Positions 1 through 11,381 of a DNA stretch of 64,000 nucleotides are shown one piece after another. The DNA lies in assembly GCA_950295325.1 (NCBI GenBank), contig OX485809.1, forward strand, positions 18,724,001 to 18,788,000. Direction: 5' to 3'. Both the position numbers and the translations under genes were made by a program. This DNA is from Polytrichum commune (lineage: Eukaryota; Streptophyta; Polytrichopsida; Polytrichales; Polytrichaceae). Positions within the stretch are counted from its first letter, which is position 1. Every line of letters starts with the position of its first letter. The notes under the pieces were generated by a model, which saw only the letters and a program-made list of their open reading frames with translations, did not search any database and was not told the origin of the DNA.

Positions 1-1654
1 TTCCCCAAATCTCACATTCTCAACGTCCTCCACTACACCCTTCGCCTTCATCTACAGGGTTGACTATGGTTGATGCCTTGAAGCTGACAAAGTCAAGAAA
101 AAGATCAAAGTCCGATCTTGTATCCATTGATTTTGATAGTATAGATGTTCGTGAAGTCAAGTACTTACCATCTTTTTTTAATGGTGATGTTTTATTTCTC
201 TTGCCTCCTGTGGCACTCAAAGCTCCAAGTACGTATGGTCGCTCAATGGACGGCATGGATAAGATGTGCGACAGTCACCCTTGGTGCACCACCAAAACCA
301 CCAATATCCAAAATGACTTTGGACTGTCCTTCCGGCGCTCTACTTGTGCTGGTCATCTCCAATGTCATAATGACTACTGTGATTACATGAATCGCAATGG
401 GGGCCTCCGGAACAACACTGAATGGGCCGGTTCAACTCCTATCCCATTTGCTGTGGGTGTTGTTCCCCTTACTAAGTCCACTGTCGAGTGTAAGATATGT
501 CGTTCCACACCTGTGTGCATTGCTTTGTGTAATGCTTGAATCATATACATCCACTCCACATCTGTTAGAATGTCCAGGGCTTGCATTCATCTTGGTGTAC
601 ATGATCACCCTGTGGCCAAAGGCACATGCCGTGAATCATTGGACATGGCATACCAATGCGTTGCAAATGAAGTATTGAAAACACCCACAGCAAAAAATTC
701 AGCCATAGTTATGGCGGTGAGTAAACAATTCTTGTCCGATTACCTTTTCAAATCTCCCGCAAATGTCGAAGGCCATCACTTGGTTGGTTCATCCCTAGAG
801 GTCGTCATAGACAAATTCAGCACTCTTGCCTCTCCAAATTGTCGTAACGTTGTATCTGGATCAAAGCGTTTTTTGCGTAGTGGAATGGGAACTATGGATA
901 GTATTATGAGGCTCAAAGACCACTGTGCTTTCAAATTCGTCCATGGTAGTCGGTTCCCAGGGCAGTCAAAGGACAAAGTGTTTGTTTTCAAGATGTCTGT
1001 AGACCTTCCAGGTAGTGGTGTGGAGCTTGTGAAGAGGATGCAAGTTGGTGGGGATATGGAGAATTCATGGATTATGTTTGACCATGTCAAACGTTTGAAG
1101 GACTGGATGACCATGGCTTGCCATGTGTACGACAGTCAATACTGTAAAGTGTTGACTATTGCGTGTTGTGACATGCAATCTGAAGATGGTGCAGCACAAA
1201 TTCTTTTTTTTGGAAAATTTGAATGCTGTCATGGCAGATAATGATGTACCAAACGTAAACTTCAAAGGGTTTATGGCTGATAGTGCTCAAGCTAATTGGA
1301 ATGCGGTGAGGGCGATTTACGGGGATGATGATCCAAGTCTACCCATGGTTGCACGTGAGCGTACATGTCTTTTCCATTGGTCTGCAAGCTTGGATAAGGT
1401 GACCCAAAAGTATATCAAACCATCCTTGCAATTTCAACACAAACAAATATGCAAGGATTACAAAGACGCGAAAACAATGGACGACGCTGAGACCAAGTAC
1501 CATGTGATTCGTTCTTAGTGGTTGTCATCTGGAGCTGCCTCCGAAGAAGGCATCCTTGGCCTTTCAGAGTGGTTGGGATTTTGGCACTTTCGTTACAGAC
1601 AATGGGGTGGCCATATGCTACTTGTAAGTACATATCAAACTTCATTAGTCAATG

Positions 1655-1955
1655 TAATATATCCTATGTTTTTCTTATCTTTGTCTTTCTGTGTTGTTCA
1701 TAGGATATGACAATAAAAGAGCGTGCGGGAATGCCAATATGCAACCTTACAGAGACTGTACATAACAAACAACAAACAGTTTGGGTCGTTCGACCCAAAC
1801 GTGGCAGCCATTTTGGGTTGAACGACCCAAACCTAGATATATAATCTATCTTATGTTTGTCTTATCCTTGTATTTGTGTGTTGTTCATAGGATATGACAA
1901 TAGAAGAGCGTGCGGAAATGCCAACATGCAACCTTGCAGAGACTGTACACAACAA
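1655..1955 (+). repeat. Duplicated intron end plus exon start flanking two palindromes
   Basis: About 110 bp spanning the intron 3' end and the first codons of the last exon occur twice (about 1655-1765 and 1847-1955) with roughly 85-90% identity, each with its own TTCATAG acceptor followed by GATATGACAAT. The two copies are separated by a pair of 20-bp palindromes. The first copy lacks the continuation of the exon, so only the second acceptor leads into the open final exon. Confidence 0.75.
1780..1831. repeat. Two 20-bp palindromic elements
   Basis: Palindromes at 1780-1799 (TTTGGGTCGTTCGACCCAAA) and 1812-1831 (TTTGGGTTGAACGACCCAAA). They match the palindrome family that is dense at 35-45.6 kb, and they are the only copies seen outside that region. 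They lie exactly between the two halves of the local duplication. Confidence 0.9.
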
Positions 1956-3189
1956 ATGGCTCCAACAGTCCGGCAACAAGATGACTTGTTTATATGAAGC
2001 TACAGTGGACGATATGATCCGTGCCTTCATGCAAATTGCAAATTACCGGACATGGTTGAAAGGGGGGTCTGATGGTAAAGGTCCTGATTCGGCATCCTTG
2101 AAACTCAAAGCGGCTGCCAGGTGTGGAGATCCAAAAATGTTGGCCGATGCCATGAAGCCTTATCCAGGGGCAGAAGACGTCAACACTAGAGATTGTGCAT
2201 TGGAAGGGTCAGAGCTCTTTGGTTCCACCAAACGCAAACTCAACCTACCACCGGGTGCTGATTGTGACTCTCATCGACCCGACAAAGTGAACTATTCCAT
2301 TCCTCATCCCAACACCCGAGCAACTCGTCAACCCATAGAGGAATCGTTGAGTTCTACAATTCCTGGTGTGGCTCATACTACATCCGTGTTAGAGACAGAT
2401 TGTCTTGCTTCCAAGTGGCACATTGCAAGATTACCACCCAACTCAGCCAAACGATGTTGGGCACTGCAGGCCATCACAGGGACTATGTGCAATGCCAAAG
2501 TCGGGACTGGGAAACATGGCACACCTGCTCCAACATACAAAGGGCTCAGGAAGGAATTTCGCTCTCCCAACAATGTAGAGTATGAATTTTGGTTTTGCCC
2601 TGACGACATCAAACGTTGTGTGAGTGGCAGTAAGAAGAAATATGTGTTGGACTGGCCTATAGTACCCAACACGTGGCCGGTGAAGATAGGTACCAATCTA
2701 TCGCGAGAGGAGGTTTTGGCACTTGAAGATGATGGATTTCAACTACAGCAGAGGAAGGCATTGTCCCCTCGTCGTAGGCTTTCAACAATCGCAACTCTCC
2801 CTATTCCTCGCTCGCATTTTTCTATGCCACCAAACCCGGACGCCCACCCTACATCCAGGTTTGGGAAGACAGTGCGTCGTAATCCAACAGCACCGCTAGC
2901 GGATCACAAAAACAAATGGGAGAGCACCAGACTCATGGAGGGTTACTATGTGGTTGGGGTCACTGCCATTCCATATCCGGGCTTTGGAGTGATAATCAAT
3001 ATTGTCACCAAGCAGGATATCACCTACCATGTCATAATTGGCGACATCCCGCATTGCACATGCCCGGATTTCACGAAAATGTCCTCTCATGCATTGGGAA
3101 AGAAAGGAAAATGGGTGTATTGTAAACATCTTTATTATGTGTTTAGATTTTTATGCAAGGTGGATTACGAGAGTGACAAGTTCATTCAT

Positions 3190-3942
3190 GCACCTACATA
3201 TACCTATAACGAGGTCATGCGACTACTTGAACTTGCTGGTATTGTAGAGTGTGAGTAGTATTGCAAATGGTCTATTAAGTACCATATATTTGAATGTCAA
3301 AATATGACATGTTTTTGTTTGGATTTTTATAATAAAAATCAGCAATGGGCTGGAAGTATTTCAAATGATTCAGTAACTTCATTTCTATTTAGACTACGAC
3401 CCAACCGTGAGCGGTTTGATTGATTGACATGGATAAATAATAACAAGTTTCTAAAAATAAAAAATAATTGAGAAGATTCTACGCACATCCGCGTAGTAAC
3501 GTTTTCTTGGTATCCGCCTATAGATTATTTCTGCTTTATCACTAGCTCAATTTGGGATAGCACCAGTCAATGTAACCAACCGGATTCGAACCCGGGTTGA
3601 TACAGACCTAATACCAGTCTCTTACACAACTCGCATCCACAGGCGGATGTCTCAAAACCTAGTAGTTACCTACATATTGATTATTTCTAATATCTAATTT
3701 CCTTTCATTTGTAGATTCTTGGCCTTAATTCAACCCGTGAGCAGTTTGAGTGGCTCACAATTATGGCACCTACATGTACGTATAATGAGGTTATGCACCT
3801 ACTTGAGCTTGATGGTGTTGTGGAATGTGAGTAGTTGTGCAAGTGTTGGTTGTAACTACATGTATAAGGATGTCAATAAATGACATGTATTGGTTTGGAT
3901 TATTATAATAAAAATCAGCAATGAATTGAAAGTGTTTTAAAT
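3190..3942 (+). repeat. Direct duplication of the transposase 3' end
   Basis: The last ~70 bp of the SWIM transposase coding region plus ~115 bp of 3' flank (3190-3372) recur at about 3762-3942, with the same stop context (GTGAGTAG) and the same TAATAAAAATCAGCAATG stretch. The second copy is preceded by CATTTGTAG and a short segment also resembling 3397-3425. It looks like a duplicated terminal exon. The ~390 bp between the copies hold a tRNA-like sequence. Confidence 0.7.
3430..3660 (-). repeat. Possible tRNA-derived SINE fragment
   Basis: On the minus strand a perfect pol III B-box (GGTTCGAATCC, + strand 3592-3602) follows a poorer A-box-like stretch about 50 bp upstream. No cloverleaf with a paired acceptor stem can be drawn by eye, so it is not called a tRNA. 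A short inverted repeat (GCGGATGT near 3500 and near 3645) flanks it. Confidence 0.35.
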
Positions 3943-4160
3943 GATCTATGGAAATAGGGCCCTTTCACTTGTGCTTCATTTAAAATATTGGCAATTTACA
4001 ATTGAAAATATGCAATTAATTTGTCAAAATTTTGGTTGTGTACCCTAAACCCGTGTGTCTTTACTAAATTTGGAATCATTGCTCATATGTTACTGCTCAT
4101 TGCTCATGTGTTATTGCTCACCGCTCACCGCTCACTGCTCATCGCTCATAAGATAGCTTC
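3943..4160. other. AT-rich spacer with short TGCTCA repeats
   Basis: No convincing gene. A degenerate run of the hexamer-like unit TGCTCA/CGCTCA lies at about 4078-4150. Confidence 0.5.
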
Positions 4161-5748
4161 CCTCGACATTCTTCATGTTTGTCCACCAACTTCCTTTGTC
4201 ACCACATGCCTCAAGAACTCAATTTCTTCTTGAACAAAGTTGCAATTCACTCCTTGGCGGTAACATTTTGAGCAACACATTGGCGAATACATCCTTGTAT
4301 CTCACCAACATCCCACAAGTATGGTTTGGGGGAGGCCCATCTTTCCTAGCCTCCCCATGAGTTCCTTGGAGTTGCTCCAATTGAACTACGACCATTATGT
4401 TTACCATTTTTCATTTGGTCCATTAAGACCAAATTCAACTTGGGTCCTCTTACCATAGGAGTCCTTGTCAATTTGTAGTTCAATTCTTTGCCATCATGGC
4501 ATATCACAAATGCACCGCAAGCTCACCGGCTTGCACCTCACATCTTTCATGTGAGTTTCAAAGAAGATGTCCTCCAAAGTGAGGGCACCTCATCCATTTT
4601 ACATAGTGTAAAATGTCCACAAATTCCAATGTCCCACATTATAACGTCAAAGACATCGCCATTACCTTATTTCATGGGGTTCACCCTTAGAGACCGCGCA
4701 TTAATGAGCTTGCCCACTATACGCGTCGGCAAGCCCCAACACCTTATGAGCTTCGGCTCATCAAGGAGTATGTTGACTCTTTGTCAATCCATGAGACTTA
4801 GCCTCGGCCTAAGGCTACTAGCCTTGGCCACAAAGCCATCGTCCAACATGCCGTCCTCGGCAACTTGGCTTGGCTTGGTCCGCAAACCCAACTTTAAACA
4901 TTCCGTCCGCGGGACAAATTGGTTTGGTGCCACAAAACCAATTTCTAATAGTTTGTCCGCGGAACAAACATGATTAGCCTTGGTAGCACAAAGCCACCTT
5001 TCACACTTTGTCCGTGGCACGAACATAAATTGCCTTGGTAGGATCAACCCACCTCCCAACATTCCGTCCGCGGCACGAGTATGTTTTGCCTTGGTATAAT
5101 GGGCCAAACTACTTTCGCCCATTTCTTTGGGACCAATATCGGCCAAAACCCACTTTGTGGTGATGCACCGCCCAACTTCTTTTCGGGACCATCGGATTCA
5201 ATGTTCTTCAAATCTTAATGATTCCCGATATGTCCTCAAGAAGCTTTGGGGAATTGAACATGGTATTCACCACCCACTTTTGAAACCCCATCTAAAACGA
5301 TGTGTTTCCTAGCCAACTAGTCAATCTTAGTTGTGCCATTCATTATGGTGGTTAAATCGCAGACATAGGCCTAAAAACCTTAAGTGCCGCATTTGCACCC
5401 ATTCCAACTTCACCACATTCTAAGCAATTTGGATTGGACTTTCAATCCAACATTACCACCGTCCAAGCTTTCGGATGCATTCGGTATTCTCGCCCCCGAA
5501 TATTTTTCGAGGTTTGCGGGAGCCCTTTCAAAGCACTCCTCCATTTTCCTCACCGAATCCACCCTCATGCCCACCATTGTCATTAGAATCAATGGTATGG
5601 TCAAAATCCACTTGCACATGATCCTTGTTCCAATTTGAGCCTCACAACCTTTTGGAAACCCCGGGTCACCATCATAACCCGCTTATATGATACCCATGCT
5701 TCCGTCAAAGTGCTAGCTCAAATATTGGAACCCTGCTCTGATACCAAG
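4161..5748 (-). mobile_element. Internal remnant of an LTR retroelement
   Basis: This stretch lies immediately downstream, on the minus strand, of the LTR at 5749-6720. A primer-binding site complementary to initiator Met tRNA (TGGTATCAGAGC on the minus strand, + 5735-5746) starts two bases after the LTR end. No gag-pol domains are recognisable. A minus-strand ORF at 4784-5146 reflects loosely repeated units around TCCGTCCGCGGCAC at 4840-5090. No left LTR is visible, so the element is truncated or non-autonomous, and the left boundary is a guess. Confidence 0.55.
5735..5746 (-). promoter_or_regulatory. Primer-binding site, tRNA-iMet type
   Basis: The 12 bases read TGGTATCAGAGC on the minus strand, the standard plant primer-binding site for initiator Met tRNA. 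The site lies two bases beyond the LTR end, which fixes the element's orientation as minus. Confidence 0.85.
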
Positions 5749-6720
5749 TGTCGCATCCCTTGCTAGGTCCCTTAACAATCTTGCCAATTTTCGTTTCTAG
5801 CAAAGGTTACGAGCGCTAACCATTCGCATTCCGCCATGCTAATGGATAGCTCCTCTTACCCCGGACCAATAGTTCATAGGAGGGAACCAACCCTCCTACT
5901 TTGCTTTCGGGACTCACCCCTTAATCGGTAACCCATTTCCCCAATGTGGACTTCCATCTATGGAAGTTCAATCCTATGTTGATCATCGCGTTGCCGGAGC
6001 AACACTACAACAACCCGAAGCATACTAGGCAACTATGGCCTCACAATAGGCCAAAGCCCATGGAGGCCTTGACGTTCGGCCTCGGGTGGGTGAGGCCACA
6101 CCACCTCACCCATATAAGCCTCTAGGACTCTACGCGGGGCCCCTACCCCACCGTCAACCAACCTCTTGTCTCTCTACCAAGAGTTGGGGCCAAGTGGACA
6201 TTTTCCTTTAGCTGCTGGGCCTAGAACCCCCCCTGCAGCTTCAGACCATCATAACTTCCTTGTATGATGTTGGATCATAACAACCAACCACTCCATCTTC
6301 ATCTACGCTTCACGTAGATGCCGATGGACTCCTCACTTGCCCCATTCGAGCAAGTCTAGAGGAAGTTATGCCTGCTTGAACCTTGGCAGTCCCGGGAATC
6401 ACTCCCAGGCACTGCTGGACCAGGGCGCTGTCCCGGGACAGCGCCCCACTCAAATGGCCATAACTCCTAGCTCACACCTCCGATTGAGGTGTTCTTGAGC
6501 ATTCTAGAATCACCACGCCATGAGCTACGCATAGCTCATGGCCTTACCCTTGTGCCTCCTAGTCTCCGTGGGTGGGAGGCGTTTCCAACGCCCGGGGCCC
6601 TCACCCACACTAGGATCACTTGGGCCCTCTCACCAACGGCGCCACAAGTCCCGGGTGTCACTCCGGGGTCCCCCTTTGCCCATGGTGTTTTGGGCAATCC
6701 TCATGGAGAGGTGCGCGACA
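5749..6720 (-). mobile_element. LTR (972 bp) of the TGTCGC...GCGACA family
   Basis: Ends are TGTCGC and GCGACA. The adjacent primer-binding site makes this the 5' LTR of a minus-strand element. Four further full or partial relatives occur in this window (8955-10396; the copy split by the large CACTA element; 30420-31720; 61716-62689). ORFs predicted inside it recur in the other copies only because the DNA is repeated, and they are not genes. A CATATAAG motif near 6111 lies on the plus strand. Confidence 0.85.
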
Positions 6721-7462
6721 GGTGATAAGAAACCATAGGCCTCGGACGGGTAAAACGGGACGTCAAAATACGAGCTGACGTCCGAAAGATTGGCTCCTAA
6801 ACTTTCAAACTCACAGTGACCAGCAATCGTGCCTCACCAATGGGAACAACATAATACAACCTTGTGGGTCATCAATCCCACTTCGTTGTCACGAACACGA
6901 AACATGGTTTTTATGGATTCCCACAAAACCCGCAACAAATTTACGATGCAAAAAATCAAATGCGACTAGCCTCCAAATCCGGCTGGGATTCACAGAAATG
7001 ACAACAAACCACAAGCCACAACACACTTGAATTTTGAGAAGTCTTCAAGTTTTCAAATCTTCATATGAACGCCAAATTGAGCGAATGAGATCTTTACAGA
7101 AAGCTAACAATAAGTATTACACTTCCTCAAAGTTTCGTTGCAAACAAAAGACATGTCCGTCTTCTATGGTCGATCGAAGTCTCAGCCCTTCTTTTTAAGA
7201 GCCAACAGACCTCCCTCCACTCAAACTAGTACAGTTTTTTTGCTAACTTCAAATCAAGCAAGTGAGATCACTCTAGAGAAACCACACCATGAAATACAAC
7301 TCCTCCATATTTTATTTCAAAAAAATTCATAAACTCACACACCATCCGCTTCAACTCAAAACCTCTTCTCTTACAACCACAATAAGTCATAATTATGACA
7401 GCGTTGCATTGATAAATAAAAACCTTGGGTGAAGCATTGTATTGGTATTATTAGAATGGAAC
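6721..7462. other. No recognisable gene
   Basis: Anonymous sequence between an LTR and a CACTA-type terminus. Only short ORFs without coding character are present. Confidence 0.5.
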
Positions 7463-8270
7463 CACTACAAGGAAAACGCGAAAAAATGTCTGGGGTTTAT
7501 GACTAATATAAGTAAAAAAATACACTGATAACTAACACTATTTTTAATCCTCAACATGTTCATGTTAGACTAGTCGCTCCAGATAAAATGACTATGGTCA
7601 TATCGGACAATTTTTTTTCCCATGGCGCGTTCTCCATGGGGTTTTGGGACCTCATTTTGGGTTGCGCCTCGATCCTTTGTCATTTTTTATTATATTTAGT
7701 CATATCTATGTGACTAAATTTAGTTATGTATAATCACATCCTTTGATTATAATTAGTCATGACTATATAATTAAAATTAATCATGTTCTGTATTTACATA
7801 ACTACATGATCTTCATTACGTATAGTCATATTACAAGTACATTTGTCCATTAACGACTACTATTAGTCATATTGTGTCTTAAAATAATCATATGATACAT
7901 GATTGTTTGCTAAAATGAGTCATTTTTGGCGCTTTGCATTATGAGGGCCTAGTTATTATCTTTGGACTAATAGTAAGTGTTTCAATTCTGATGACTAAAT
8001 GTGGGCATTTAATATGACTATAAATAATATCATAAAAAAACATCAAATATTAAATTCATGACAATTACACTATTCGTATGAACAAGATAACTAAGCATAG
8101 TCATCATCTTCAAACTTTTTACTCTATAATATGACTAAATCTAATCACCATATTTAAAAAACTTATAACAAAATATGACTGAGTGTAGTCATCATATTCA
8201 AACACTGGACTATAATAGATGAATCCGTATAGTCAATATCTTTAAATACTTTACTATGAGACATCTCATG
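7463..8270 (+). mobile_element. Isolated CACTA element terminus
   Basis: Starts with CACTACAAGGAAAACGCG, a typical CACTA terminal inverted repeat, followed by many AGTCAT/ATGACT motifs (7500-8250), as expected of a subterminal repeat region. No matching right terminus was found in the window. It is either a truncated end or a relic. The right limit is only where the motifs fade. Confidence 0.65.
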
Positions 8271-8954
8271 TACACATGTTATCCACTGAGCATATTCAAA
8301 CTATTGATTGCAGATGATATACATTTTTTCGGGGTTCTCTGTCAAACTGCTTGTAGTATGTGTTTCAATGTTATGTTTTCCAGTCCATATGTTTTCCATC
8401 CTTACAATGTTGAGAGCACCCAAATTTTACTTTATACTATTCTCTAATCATTATATACGTATGTATATGTTTCAGTTTTGGTTCATATTTATCAAGCGGT
8501 TGGACTAAATGTTGCTGTCATATCTACTTCCTCCACGGAAAACAACAGATATGTGGTTCTTCCCATTCTTCCGTGTTTCATCCCCCTTTGTTTCTGCAAC
8601 TCCATCTTTATTTCTTCACGTGTTGAAGCCCTATCCAACTTAATTGCATACATTAATATTTGCTGGGTAATAATAGAATATGGCCTACAACTACTCGCAC
8701 AAAATTAAAAAGTTTGGAATTCACTAGATTTGTTGTGATCTCCTCCTTATCATGATACACATTTTCTTATTGCACTGCTTTTTTTTTGCCACCCATGATG
8801 GGTGTTGTTTAGATATCTTCCATCTTCGATTTCTTTGCTCAGATGCATGGTTTCATAATAACACATCCCTCTACGCAATTGCACTTAGAGATAGTTGGCC
8901 TTGCTATCCACTTTGTCTATGCAAATGAATTTGTTTTGTAGTTAAAAGCTTCAT
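8271..8954. other. No recognisable gene
   Basis: AT-rich sequence with short chance ORFs (8256-8708). No domain, repeat or splice pattern was recognised. Confidence 0.5.
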
Positions 8955-10396
8955 TATCGCGAACCTTGCTAGCTTTCTTTAATGTAGCTTGACCGTTTTC
9001 CAACTCTAGTAAGTGCTACAAGTGCTAACATGCACATCTCACGCACATGCATGCTTAGCTTCCAATACCGCGGACCTTCAAGCTCATGGCTTGGTCACCA
9101 AACCTTCCTACACATGCATTTGGGATTCTCCCCTTAGTAGGTAGCTAATGGTTAATGTGGACTTCCATCTATGGAAATCCACTCTTGAGTTGATCATCAT
9201 GTTACCAAAACAACACTACAACAACCCAAAGCAAATTGCCACGGGTAGATCACTTAGTGCATTTTAAAAACGACGTGCGGCATAATATAGAGAGGATTAA
9301 AATCATTTGAAATAAAAATTATAAAGGAATTCCAAATAATGAAGGGGCCAATAATGTAGACAATCCCATTATAAGTAAGTTAGATGGACATAAAACGTGG
9401 GCCATTATTTTTTTGTAAAATTAATATAGGGGCTGAAGATAAGGATCCTAGAAGGTATGTTTAGTATGGTACGTAAATGGGTTTTGGACTCACGGGGATG
9501 GATGATAATTGGGATTTCCGTATGTCCAAAATTACTTAAAAGGAATATAGAGTACAAAAAATTACAGTGACTTGGACAATATAAGTAATGGAAGGATGCA
9601 AACAAATGGGCCATTTTTGAAATTTAAGTAATTATAGGGAGGCTTTAATTCAGCCCTTGAAGGTAAATAACCCCAAAACAAAAAAAACCCCAGCCGCACA
9701 TGGTGCACAAAAATGCCTTAGAGTGATCTACCCGTGCAAATTGCCAAGTATGCTCCAGGCGGGGTCGGTCGGCTAAGCCGCCTTAACCATATAAGTCACT
9801 TGGACTTTGGGTGGGGCCCCTACCCTACTGTCAAGTATCCTTTTGTCTCTTTACAAGGGTTGGGGTCAAGTAGACATTTTCCCTTAGACGATGGGGCTAG
9901 AACTCCCTAGCAACTTCAAACCACCATTACTTCTTCTCAAGATCTTTGATGCTATCAAGCAACCATTCTATCGACATCAAGTCTTTGTGTAGATGCCGAT
10001 GGATCTCTCACTTCCCTCATTCAGGCAAGTATTGAGGAAGTTATGCTTGTTTAAACCTTGGGAGTCTTGGGCGTCATTCCCAGGTCACTGCTGTCCCAGG
10101 GCGCTGTCCCTAGGCAATGCCCTATTCAAAGAGCCATATCTCCTAGTTCACACCTCCGATTGAAGAGTCCTTGAGCATTCTAGAATCCCAACGCCATAAG
10201 CTACACGTAGTTCATGGCCTTACCCTCGTGACTCATGAACTCCGTGGGTGGGAGGTGTTCTTAACGCCCGAGGCCCTCACCCACACTAGGATCACTTGAG
10301 CCCTCTCACTAGTGGTGTCACATGTTCCGGGTGTCACTCCGGGGTCCCCCTTGTGCCCATAGTGTTGCGGGCATTCCTCATGGAGAGGTGCACAAT
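8955..10396 (+). mobile_element. Diverged LTR copy split by a MITE
   Basis: The sequence follows the 972-bp LTR family from its start (degenerate ATCGCGAACCTTGCTAG) to GAGGTGCACAATA. Its first 250 bp are closer to the second LTR subtype that begins at 63800. A 495-bp MITE plus a duplicated target interrupts it. Removing these leaves about 935 bp, close to the family length. Confidence 0.75.
9241..9735. mobile_element. MITE with 10-bp target duplication
   Basis: Ends form an inverted repeat starting ACGGGTAGATCACT. The flanks carry an exact duplication GCAAATTGCC (9231-9240 and 9736-9745). The 9-10-bp TSD and non-coding interior fit a Mutator-type non-autonomous element. Superfamily is inferred from TSD length only. 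Confidence 0.85.
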
Positions 10397-10439
10397 ATTT
10401 ACCTCTATCTTTGTTATTTGCACGTTTAGGGGTTTCGCC

Positions 10440-10777
10440 TCCAAGGTCGTCAATATTCGAAGACGAAATCACTAGGTATGCCAAGTGGGTTTTTATCAAT
10501 GCAATCTTGTGAATGGGTATTGCGACAAACAAAGTCTGCCAGAGCCACTCCCATGCCATTAACAAATACCACATCACGAAGCTCTTGAAAGCTCCACACA
10601 TTCAACAATAGGGCAGAACGGTATGGAAGCCAAAGAACCTCCCAAATGATCTTCCTTTGCACTGCCATTCATAATAGCCTCCCCGATGATTTCTAGCTCA
10701 TCCTCAGATGCAGATAGCCAAGTGGTCGTGTCTTCAGAGGAATAATCCCTTCTTCCACTAAATACCTCCATCGTGCC
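10440..10777 (-). pseudogene. Relic of a DUF7869-like gene, N-terminal part
   Basis: The minus-strand frame from the ATG at 10771 reads an acidic N-terminus with SEDELEIIGE and then FCPIVECVELSRAS. After a frame change it gives VCRNTHSQDCID. These match the N-terminus of the gene at 45747 (SGDELDIVGE, FCPIVECAGLSRAS, ICRNTHPQDCID). Only about the first 110 residues survive, and they run into an LTR at 10396. Its 5' leader is displaced to 15862-15945 by the Harbinger insertion. Confidence 0.8.
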
Positions 10778-11381
10778 TTAGGCCGCTGCCCCACGGACGG
10801 CAGCTTTCCCAAATACAGCGTTCCCATTGGCCGAGAGGCTGCCCGTCCTACCACATGGGGGGTAGACAGGTCAACGGCATGCTGACGTGCACCGGCATTG
10901 TACTGCCTGTGAACTTCCAGGGGAAGTCCCCTGGTAACCCTACGAACCCGGGGATTCCACCATACATGGCCCACCCCCCGCACCTAAGCGCACTCCACCT
11001 CGGACTTCACAGCACCCTCTCCCGCTCCAGGCTCCAGCTCCAGCAGAGTCTCGCTTTGCCAACATCGCCATCTCCGACTGCCCACTTCGACGTCTCCTCC
11101 GCGGGATCGGCCTCCTCCACACCCCCCTCCACCGCAATTTTTCGGCCATCCCCTCCCTGCACACAACCAGGAGCTGAGACCAACAATCAGCGTTGAACCA
11201 CAAGCGGAGGGCATTGTGCTCAACCACAAGCGCCATAGCCACAAGCCACATTTCCACAGAGCGTTGCTGCCCTCTGCGTCCCCTCAGCTCAAACCATTTT
11301 GTGGCCATTTGTTGTGATTGTTTTCTTTGCATAACACTTGACAAACCCTCAATTTTGCTTGGTTTCCTGCCCGTCTTTTCC

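Larger units (their letters stand above)
60..3258 (+). pseudogene. Degenerate SWIM-type Mutator-like transposase gene
   Basis: The conceptual protein runs through a Cys-rich N-terminal region (about 300-600), a DDE-like region with a D in ACCDMQSED and a second D in GFMADSAQANW (about 1170-1290), and a final exon at 1891-3258. That exon ends in a SWIM zinc finger (CTCPDF followed by WVYCKHLYYVF, about 3057-3140). SWIM fingers are typical C-terminal DNA-binding parts of Mutator/FAR1-like transposases. The exon ending at 1623 has a clear GTAAGT donor, and the last exon follows a TTCATAG acceptor. The copy is broken: an in-frame TGA at 537-539, a one-base shift in the T run near 1203-1211, and an in-frame TAG at 1516-1518 where family logic expects Trp. 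The last exon is open for 454 codons. Family assignment is fairly sure from the SWIM motif; the superfamily within MULEs is inferred. Confidence 0.72.

Noticed and set aside
3560-3660. tRNA gene on the minus strand (perfect B-box)
   Set aside because: No acceptor, anticodon or D stems pair by eye; treated as a SINE-like relic.
6489-6738. Coding ORFs within the LTR (also 62457-62690 and 31505-31783)
   Set aside because: They recur only because the LTR recurs; no domain or splice support, and the downstream frame at 62695 joins properly to the upstream gag-like exon instead.
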